Source: Malus domestica (taxonomy: Eukaryota; Streptophyta; Magnoliopsida; Rosales; Rosaceae). Taken from it: DNA of 64,000 nt. The stretch spans positions 25,607,501 to 25,671,500 of the forward strand of contig NC_091677.1 of NCBI RefSeq assembly GCF_042453785.1, written 5' to 3'. Within the stretch, counting starts at the first letter, position 1, and every line of letters starts with the position of its first letter. The position numbers were made by a program, and so were the translations under genes. The notes below the pieces were generated by a model. The model made no database searches and had not been told where the DNA came from. It saw only the letters and a list, made by a program, of their open reading frames with translations. Positions 55,463 to 64,000 of this stretch are shown piece by piece.

Positions 55463-55667
55463 ACAGGCTCATTATGGACAGAGTCCATCAACCATGGAAG
55501 TCCAACATCCATCCAAAAAGAAAGATTCGAATCCCTGGCATTGGGCTATACAGTGTTCTAAAAAGGGTACAGACTCATTATGGACAGAGTCCATCAACCA
55601 TGGAAGTCCAACATCCATCCAAAAAGAAAGATTCGAATCCCTGGCTGCTATACAGTGTTCTAAAAAA
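55463..55667. repeat. ~100-bp tandem duplication
   Basis: TCATTATGGACAGAGTCCAT through GATTCGAATCCCTGGC and TACAGTGTTCTAAAAA occurs twice (about 55463-55566 and 55569-55667), nearly identical except for a few bases (GGCATTGGGC versus GGCTGC). Confidence 0.9.
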
Positions 55668-56633
55668 CAGTATAGGTGTTGAGCGATGGTTGTCCAATAC
55701 GATTTAGAGCAAATTGTTCACAAAATCGGTGAGGAGCTAGGCGGCCGACTAGGCGCTCGCTAGGTGCTCTAGGCAGTTTGCGGTGCTAGGCGGCATGTCT
55801 AGACGGATTGATACTGGTCTTCTTCCATCGCCAGCGCCTTTGCATCTCTGGTCTTCTGTTCCATGCCCTCTCGTCTTAGGCAGACTCGGATATGCAAATC
55901 AACTCTTTGGATACTAGACTCGACGAAGAAGGGAACTTACAGAGAAAAATATAAGAAGTATATGTGAGTGATGAGGAAGAGAAAATGGAAAACAACCCAG
56001 ATTGAAGAAGAAGAAGATGCGCGAGAGAGGACGGAGATGTGCGAGAAAGAGACCCACTTTACTGTATTTACAGTTCGTTCACCACTATGCCTTACCATTA
56101 ATCATTAAATAATATAATTGATTTCTTTAATCTTTTCTCTACTATTACATCATTATGTTGGATTGAGACTTCTCTGGTGATGTGAAGGAGGGGTTGGAGA
56201 TGTAGGGTCAGACATAAGGTGGGATTTTATCTCTTCCCATTTTAAAAAATGTTTAAAAAAAATCAAATACTATATCTCTTCTTTTAAAATGTCTTAAATT
56301 ACTATTTTATCTTTATTATTCTATTTTAAAACCCTAAAACAGGGAGAAGAATTTCTTGATCTTTTGAAACTTCACATTTTTCACTTTCTCACTTTATATA
56401 TACATATATATATATATATATAACCAATATCACTATTCTTTTATTATCTTATTCATGAATTTCATACAAGTATAATTTTTTATGTGTCAATATGCACTTA
56501 TTTACAAGATATACAAAAAAATTACCTAAATTTGTTTAGGCTGCCTAGATGTCCGCCTAGATCTCACCTAGCTGCCTAAGCGCTAGGCGCCAGCTCACTG
56601 CCCGACAAGCAACTAGCGTTTTTTAGAACCTTG
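55654..56633. mobile_element. GCCTAGGCG-rich non-autonomous element (copy 3)
   Basis: Left end CAGTGTTCTAAAAAACAG, right end GCGTTTTTTAGAACCTTG, inverted. Inner arms have CTAGGCGGCCGACTAGGCGC and GCCTAAGCGCTAGGCGCC. The central part includes a (TA)n stretch at 56397-56422. Confidence 0.65.
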
Positions 56634-56950
56634 AGGCTATATATTGCGGTGTAGGATTTTCTTTCCTTCAAATTCCATCTTCTCTCTTCCCCTCCTCTCC
56701 CCTTCCATCCCCTTTCACTTTCTTCTGTATTTCTCTTTTTATAAAGAAGTCAATATTATAAAATGTTGACGTAACTTAATCGTGACCATTCAAATAGGGA
56801 GGGGAGAGGAGCGAAATTTAGAGGGGAGAAAATCTTACTCCATATATCGCTATCCGATTAGCAACCACATTCACATCAATAATCTGATTGTCCAAAACAA
56901 TACGATGAACTACATTAGCCCTCTATAGCAAAACATTATGTTAAAAAAAA

Positions 56951-57048
56951 AGGTCGTACCCAGTGCACAAAGCTCCCGCTTTACGCAGGGTCTGGGAGAG
57001 GTGAATGTCGGCTAGCCTTACCGCTCATTATGGAGAGGCTGCTCCGTA
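56951..57048 (+). mobile_element. SINE-like fragment, truncated
   Basis: GGTCGTACCCAGTGCACAAA, then GCTCCCGCTTTACGCAGG, GAGAGGTGAATGTCGGCTAG and a following GGAGAGGCTGCTCC recall the head of plant tRNA-derived SINEs. The B-box region and tail are missing. The family call is from memory. Confidence 0.5.
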
Positions 57049-57182
57049 ATTATTGCATGTATTATAGGAATGTAATTTTCCAATGTAATTAGCGTAGGAT
57101 TCCTACCTAAATAGGAATTTGTATAACCCTCTATAGAGAATGTAATATTTACACACATCAATACATGGGAGTCATATTTCTA

Positions 57183-57870
57183 CATGGTAAGCACATCCAT
57201 CAGCTCAAGTATGCACATAATCGCTTACAGAAATTTGGCATGCTCTCTTGCAAGCCTGCCTCTACTCTTCTTTGCTTGAAAGGTGTCTTACTGCTTCTGA
57301 TGGCTCATTACTAGCATATCCCACTACATATTGTGAGTTGGTTGGCTCCTTACAGTATCTCACTCTCACTCGTTTGGATATTTCCTTTGTTATCAACACT
57401 GTTGCTCAATTTATGAGCGCTCCTTGCACCACCCACGTATTGATGCCAATCACATTCTCCGATATGTCAAAGGTACTTTGGATGTCGGCTTAACTCTGGC
57501 ACCTCAGTTTTCTTCGTTACATTGTCTGCTTACTATGATTCTGATTGGGCGGGTTGTCTGGAGACTCGCCGCTCTACCATTGGCTACCTTGTTAATCTTG
57601 CACTAATCTCATCTCCTGGTACTCCAAAAAGCAGTCAACAGTCGCCTACTCCAGTGCCGAATCTGAATACGGATCTCTTACTCATGCTTGTGCTGAAACT
57701 ACATGGCTTTGTTTTCTTCTTCGAGAGCTTGATGTTAGCTTATCTTTTCCAGTTTTACTTCATTGTGACAATCTCAGTGCCACTTATCTTGCTGCCAATC
57801 CCGTTCATCAGTGCCACTTATATATTTTTAGGATTATACAAGAACAAGTTAATTATTCAATTTTTTGCTG
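57183..57870 (+). pseudogene. Copia pol fragment (RT end and RNase H), broken
   Basis: Across two or three frames it reads LQKFGMLSCKPAST, YCELVGSLQYLTLTRLDISF, VINTVAQFMSAP, YYDSDWAGCLETRRSTIGY, then SWYSKKQST and CDNLSATYL-like text. This is the Copia connection/RNase H region with several shifts. No LTR is recognised nearby. Confidence 0.75.
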
Positions 57871-58253
57871 AACAGCGAGAGGGAGAACTTAAAAGTGAAA
57901 ACCACAATCAATCAATCAATTTTGGTTATTACACATATCTCATCGCAAGCCCTAATTTTAACAAATATATTGTGACTAGTATTTCCTCTCACGTGTGTTC
58001 CTTATTTCGTATACCAACCAAAGAGTTTCTAGAGTGACACATTTTATAGGGGATTACAAATATATGGAGATAGATGGAGACGTATACGTAATATATTTTC
58101 TCCTCCTTATGAGGTCACAGACTCACAGTCACACGAAGAGACAATCCCATTGACAAGACTAAGCACATGGTCATCCCTCGCACACTTTGGTGAGTTGATC
58201 AACCTCCATGTGATGATTGATAGGGATTATACCAACTTAAGTAGCAAATTTAG

Positions 58254-59426
58254 TCAATTTCTATTCAGAAGTTCCTCTATCATCTGCAATGCAACCCTTT
58301 CCTCCTCATCCATCATCCTATTATCAACATCCCCACCTTCCTGCCCACCTGCCATTCCCTCAGTATCCAAAGCACAAGAGGTACTACTACTAATTTCTGA
58401 TTGGGGTGCTTGCAAACGACTCTTCTGGTCCAGCTCAACCATCATCAGCCAGTTTGAATCCGACCGGGGTCCAGCACCCTTTTGCCAGACCCCGATGAGG
58501 GAATTCTCTGTGTCCAGCCTCAGGCAAGTGAGGGAAGGAGACGGGGACTTGCAGCACTTGCGAAGCTTGGCACTGAGGATTGCTGAAAGTGTTGTGGAAG
58601 AGGTGGAAGAGTTGTTGTTGCTGTTGCTAGAATTGTTGTTAAGATCGTTAGCTGCAGCCATTTCATTTGTGAAGACTGGAAAGTTTGTTTTGGCATTTCT
58701 CCCACTCATCAAAATTGCCGCCTCATCATACGCTCTTGCTGCTTCTTCAGCTGTCTCAAATGTCCCAAGCCACACCCTTCTTTTCCTGCATTAAAACATT
58801 ATTAGAACGTTAATAGTGATACCATGTACTATTTAAAGATCAAATCAATTACCTGACATTTCTTTCACATTTCCTAAGTAGTAGCTAACAAAGTTAGTCA
58901 TGCATACTAAATCTGTAAACTAAACTGCCACTTCAGTCTTTTCCTGTAACCCCAAAACCCAAAATTAATACCATGCACTAAACAAGTCCTAAATAAGATT
59001 TAGCACCACCATGCTATAATGGGACATTTTGTATATTTGAAGAAAACAAAGAATCAATAACTAGAGCAGTATATATAATTCCATATGCAAGTTGTATAAT
59101 CAAAGTATGATTAGTATTAGAGCAGCAACATAAAATTTTCTAACTAGTACTTGAAACTGATGCCGTAAATATATAAGTGTGCGTGTGTGTGTGTTAAGCA
59201 TTGTGGAGGATATGTAATTGTGACCCAAAAATGGATGTATGTGGTGGATAGTTTGTTGAGATCAATACAATAGTGGAATCAATAGATGGCAAAGATGAAT
59301 AGAAGAGGGTTGGTAGGAGAAGAGAAGAGAGAGGAACAGATCATACAGTAATGGATGACGAATCTCAGAAACCCAGGAGCCCCAGTGGCGTTGCCTGACC
59401 CCTCTGAACTTCTTTGATTGTACCAT
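58254..59426 (-). CDS. SHN: AP2/ERF transcription factor, SHINE/WIN1 clade
   Basis: Two exons (59426-59347 and 58785-58254) encode 203 aa. The AP2 domain starts almost at the N-terminus ([20 protein letters not shown], then [40 protein letters not shown]). The intron falls between HPL and KRRVWLG, as in SHN genes. The C-terminal half has an Asn/Ser run, a middle motif ([20 protein letters not shown] and [18 protein letters not shown]) and an acidic end with [17 protein letters not shown]1 factors bind GCC-type elements and activate cuticular wax and cutin genes in epidermal nuclei. Which SHN paralogue this is cannot be settled by eye. A CT repeat, complement of (GA)n at 59447-59461, lies in the 5' leader. 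The gene looks intact. Confidence 0.94.
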
Positions 59427-61742
59427 ATTTGCTGTCAGAGAGGAAGAGAGAGAGAGAGAGAAGGAGAAGTATGTGGTAGTGTCAAAGAATGTGGGAGTTG
59501 TGCATGTAATATGAAATATAACTGATCCATATAGGACAGCTAGACAGTAACATATACTTTTCAATTCTTCCCTTTCTTTTTTTCTTTATCTTAAAAGCTA
59601 GCTGTAACATCTAACTTAAAGTACTTTGCAAAGGTGGGTAGTAAAATTGGTTAGAATACATGTGCTTTCTCTTTTGTACATGAGTTTAATCTTTCTTTTT
59701 GTGATTTAGATTAGTTTAAAGTAGAATATTGTCTATTTTTTTTCCTCTAAAGTAGCTAGATGTAACATCTACCTTAAATTACTTTGCAGACGTGGACATA
59801 ACTACATTGACTAAATTGGATGCGCTCCCTCTTATGCACTCAAGTTCAAAGCCCACTTCTCGTGGTTTAGAGAAGTTTAAAGTGATTTTCTTTTTCTAAA
59901 GAAGCAAGTTCTAACATCTACTTAAGGCACTTTGTAGAAATGAATATAGCCACATTGATCACTAAAGTGGATGTAGTCCCTTCTACATGAATCCAGGTTC
60001 GAATCTCGATTCTCATGGTTTACATTAGTTTAAAGTAATATGTCATCCTTTAAAAAAAAAACTTGCGGTGCTTTGGATCTATATACAAAATTGGAGTGTT
60101 TTGGTTAGATTAACTTCTAATTATGAAAATATTTATTGATTTAAACAGACTTTTGTATAAATAAAAACAAAAGAAGGCAATAGTCTTAAGCATTGAACAT
60201 TTTAGCTTGAAAAAGATCTCCCCATAGACCCTATTATATTAAACTAGCCTCTGCACAAGAGCTATTGTGTCTCAGCATCCAAAGATAAAAAAGCTAATCC
60301 ATTTATGTAGAGCCGTTTGATAATCATTTCATTTTCAGTTTTCAGTTTTCAAGCAAGTAGTTAATGACAAAGCTGCACTTCAAAACCTTCTTTTTTTGTT
60401 TGTTGAGATATAAAATACCCCCTCAAATTTTATTTCTAAAATAATTCTTTTATATATGTATGGAGCCCTCATATGCATATGCATGGTTTCAACCAAATGA
60501 CACCTCGTGGGAGTATTGAAGATCCTCCAAGTACAAATCCAAAAGAAGGTCTCAAGAGTCAAACCCAGATTACCTTCCTCAACTGGTTTTCTGTAATTCC
60601 ATAGCACATGCTAATGTTGGCACTATATTTAAGGAGTGAATTCTATATAGCGAATTTGTTAAGGGCAGTCATGCAAATACACATAGATTCTTGACTATTG
60701 TTGACATTTTGCTTCTGCATAAATTAAACTTAAAGGTAAAGCACTAATAATATTATTCATGTGTAGTAGATTGATCGCAACATGGCTCTTTTATATAAAT
60801 CTCACGTAGTTTTTGCTTTTTGGGAACCCATTTCGACAGCTCATCTCTTAATTACCAATATGGGAAATGAAAGTACATGTTGATTGCAGATTTGGTTGTT
60901 AAATTTCAAAACCTAAGAATTATGAATTGCAACTTTATTAGGTCCAAGTAGTTTCTGCAGCAAGTTATTTTTTGTTACATAAAGACTGCAGAGCAGGCTG
61001 AGCAGCTGTTAGTTCTTACATATCTTTGAAAGACACTTTGTACTATATACTAAAGTGGCAATCAATAACTGTCACGAGTTAAATGTAGACCATAAATTGA
61101 TTTATAACAACTCTATACACTTGGGGGAAAAAGTCGGGCAACTTTTGGATCTATCTTCTGGAAGTTTTTGAACAGGTAAGAAATCCAATTATTTGTGTAT
61201 TTAAATACTGGTTGATAGTTGCATTGAATGGATAAGTAATTATTCAGCTTTCTAATTGCTGTAGTCGTAATGGTGATTTAGATGGTTATGGTTGCACTAA
61301 GTGGTAGTGGCAGATTCAGGAATTTTTCCGTCGGGCTAAGAAAATTAGTACAACGTCCAACTTACCTTGGTGTTTCTTAAACATTTCATCAAGTACTTCC
61401 ATTTTTTTTTCGAGGCCGAGAAAATATGACTAGTTGCTTACTTAGTCACTCTAAAACATTTCATCAAGCAAGAAAAATAGAAAAAAGATAAACTGCTTTG
61501 GTGAAATTACTGCAGGAAAAGAAGAAAAATCACCGTATGCAATTATATTCATTCAATCAGATCTATCCAAACGCCATTACCTATACTAAGAGTAATATTC
61601 TCTTACCGAACTGTTTGTATTTCTTAGATGTCCGCCATCCACTTTTGCTCCTCTATCAGATGATTTATTCTTTGGAAGTTAGGCATTCTTTGAACAACAA
61701 ATCACTTGATGAATGACTCATATCACAATCTGAAAACATAAT

Positions 61743-61803
<61 letters not shown>

Positions 61804-64000
61804 TAACTTATCTTACAAGAGAACATTACTCCTTGTACTGGTAAATGATAAATCATGTATAAAAGGCTCGCAGGGCCAAGCCGCACCTAGGTAGTGGTTG
61901 AATGATAACAGCTCAGCTAAGACCCCACCCCCCCAACAAAACCCAAAGGGCGGCAGTAGATCGTGTCAAACATTTAAGTGACATTTTGTGCACCCTGCTT
62001 AAATCCATTGAACAACTTTCACAGAGCCACCACACTAAAATGTGCTAAAGCTTAATACTCGTTGAGAATGCACATGTGTACCAAGTTAGGCCATGCACCA
62101 ATGCACCAACTGCAGATTTTACTGGTCCTTGCAACCAAAATAAGAAGCTTGAGTTATGAAGTAGAAGCTGGCACAAAAAATAAAGTCCTTTCTGGGTTGG
62201 TTGATGCTGAAAGGTAAAGGATCTTTGACGTTAGGTAAACTAAATTTGCCCATCACCGTTGTTAAAGAACTTGCCATACCCAACTTCTTTCAAGTCAAGG
62301 AAGCGTAATTAAGTAGATCACATCTCCATAGTATACAAACTGTAATGAGTATTTCTTCCCCTTAGGCAATTTCACCCCCGGCCGGAGTTCAAAAACTCGA
62401 ACCAAAAGTAGGATTTTCGAGTAGATTTTTACTACGTACAGTATGGACAAATAAAAAACCCTACTTTTATCATAAGAATTAGTCGATTTACACCTACTTG
62501 GTGGAGAATAGAGTCACACATCGTCGAGATTTAAGGGAGTTCCACATGGGAACTATGTGTCCAATTCCAATTTCAACCAAGTATCATTACTAAAGGCGAA
62601 ACTAGCAAATGGTTACCATGATAGTCCAGGTCCCATTTGTTCAAAATTAAAATATCGCATGTTGTATACATCTGATGATCTTAATGTTCTGTCTTTGATC
62701 ATTATTAAGAGGGCCTTTTTTTATCTTATACTTAGAACAATTGGACACTTACACCTATCATGTTAGGAACAAATAAATAATTTTATTTTGTATATAACGA
62801 TATTCAAACTCATCACTCACAATATTTGAAACTAAGTCTTCTCACTTATAAGTTACAAATGAAATGAAATGAAATACTAATAGACTATAATACAAAATAA
62901 CCAACTAAACAATTTAGCTGTTGGAAGACTATAAATAAATTTGAAAGGACGTGTGTACCTTTTATGCGAAAGCTTGAATCTCAACATGCTCCTACAAACA
63001 CGAACAACTGCTTTGACCCTCCGTGCACGTCTAGAACCTCGTAGGTCGTCGGGTTGGCTACAGTATGTCGAGTTGCCCCTTGGTTTTCGCCTCCCAAGAC
63101 CTAGAGCCGAAAGTGATAGCTCTAAAGACCTAACTAGAATATTTGAACTGCGGAAAAACTTGTGTTTCTTATATTTTCTCTCTTCCCCAAAGCCTCCTTA
63201 TATAATGGTTGGGAAGAGTGTGCAAAGACTGAAAAGCCCATGAAAATCCCAAGTATATTCTGATATGAAAATCTCTTGATTTTAATCTAATTATCACATA
63301 GATAATTAGATGGTTAATATCCTCATGTGGGTGGAATATCCTTTGATATTTATTTCTCCCATAAGATAAATCCTACATCTCCCACTCACCCACATAGGGT
63401 GTGGCATAGTCTCAATCAACACACTTAGTTCACATCTATTCTAGTATATCTCCTCATACAGGAAATGGGACGTGCAACCTCGCGTGAAAGAACGTACATA
63501 ACTAGGAGCACTGCCATTAAGCTATCACTAAATTAACAACAGTGCATCACTCGGAAGTTCATTGCTTTATGCCCCAGACTGTTCGTCACACACTAGATTT
63601 GACATTATTTATCCCTCGTTATGAAATAAAAACAATGTCATGTCTCACAAGTATCATGTATCCATGTCTTATGTTTGATAACAAATATCAAAAGGCGTTG
63701 CACAGTTAATGAATCACATGACATGGTGTTTTCTTCGAACTGTCTTCCTTAAGCTCTCATGTCAATCTAATTTCATTTAATTGCTTGCCTAGACACGCCT
63801 CTTGGGACAATAGCTAACTTGACCATCTTAGATAAACATGCTAAAGTAGCGATCATTAAACCTCATCTTTCCAACATAGATTTTAGTTCAAAGGGCATAA
63901 GGGTGGAATCGTATAGATTCCTTATAGTTCACACAGTGATTGAAGCAGGGATCAATTCATCACTCCCACTATCAGTCGGTTATAGCATATACATTATGAT
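59427..64000. other. Intergenic, no gene seen
   Basis: 59430-59650 is the SHN promoter side. 59590-60060 has three diverged repeats of a TAACATCTACYTTAA...ACTTTGCA unit. An (AT)n microsatellite lies at 61745-61801. From about 63000 to the right edge the sequence (TCTCCCACTCACCCACATAG, then GGTGTGGCATAGTC) looks like a dispersed retroelement piece that leaves the window; no coding domain was identified. Confidence 0.45.
61745..61801. repeat. (AT)n microsatellite
   Basis: About 57 bp of uninterrupted AT dinucleotides. Confidence 0.97.

Overview
This is nuclear DNA from a dicot plant. Genes are split by GT-AG introns, intergenic DNA is AT-rich, and Copia, LINE, Harbinger, CACTA-like and MITE elements are interleaved with the genes. 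A Cassandra TRIM with its 5S-like LTR and the style of the gene copies suggest Rosaceae (apple/pear type). That is an inference from remembered family features, not a database match. No new molecular system is evident; the most unusual content is how mobile elements have remodelled ordinary genes.

Layout. 79-1754 (-): four exons of a rhomboid-like protease that runs off the left edge. 1755-4703: gene-free, with a MITE. 4704-10023: a complete, very young Ty1/Copia retrotransposon with 270-bp LTRs and a GAACC target duplication. 12563-25953 (-): a ten-exon GH28 polygalacturonase gene whose exon 8 is split by a 2.07-kb PIF/Harbinger-type element (TAA duplication) and whose intron 4 holds a 6.7-kb full-length LINE (18-bp duplication). 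About 26590-30000: transposon graveyard with a Copia remnant, a CACTA-like end with dense subterminal repeats, and a Cassandra copy whose 5' LTR has almost vanished. 30251-36163 (-): a complete UAP56-type DECD-box RNA helicase gene (11 coding exons, one GC-AG intron, an 11-nt last coding exon). 38452-45211 (-): tandem cluster of three embryo-specific ATS3/PLAT-like genes, two intact and one decayed. 48403-50616 (-): five-exon longin/SNARE-like gene resembling the TPLATE-complex subunit LOLITA. 50617-58253: repeats, including three GCCTAGGCG-rich hairpin elements, a SINE-like fragment and a broken Copia pol. 58254-59426 (-): two-exon AP2/ERF factor of the SHINE/WIN1 clade. 59427-64000: no gene seen.

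All host genes lie on the minus strand. They are unrelated in function (membrane proteolysis, pectin degradation, mRNA export/splicing, embryo/PLAT proteins, endocytosis, cuticle regulation), as expected for plant nuclear DNA. Exon joins were checked by reading phase: each coding sum is a multiple of three and the expected motifs continue across junctions. The polygalacturonase reads as 405 aa once the Harbinger insertion is set aside.
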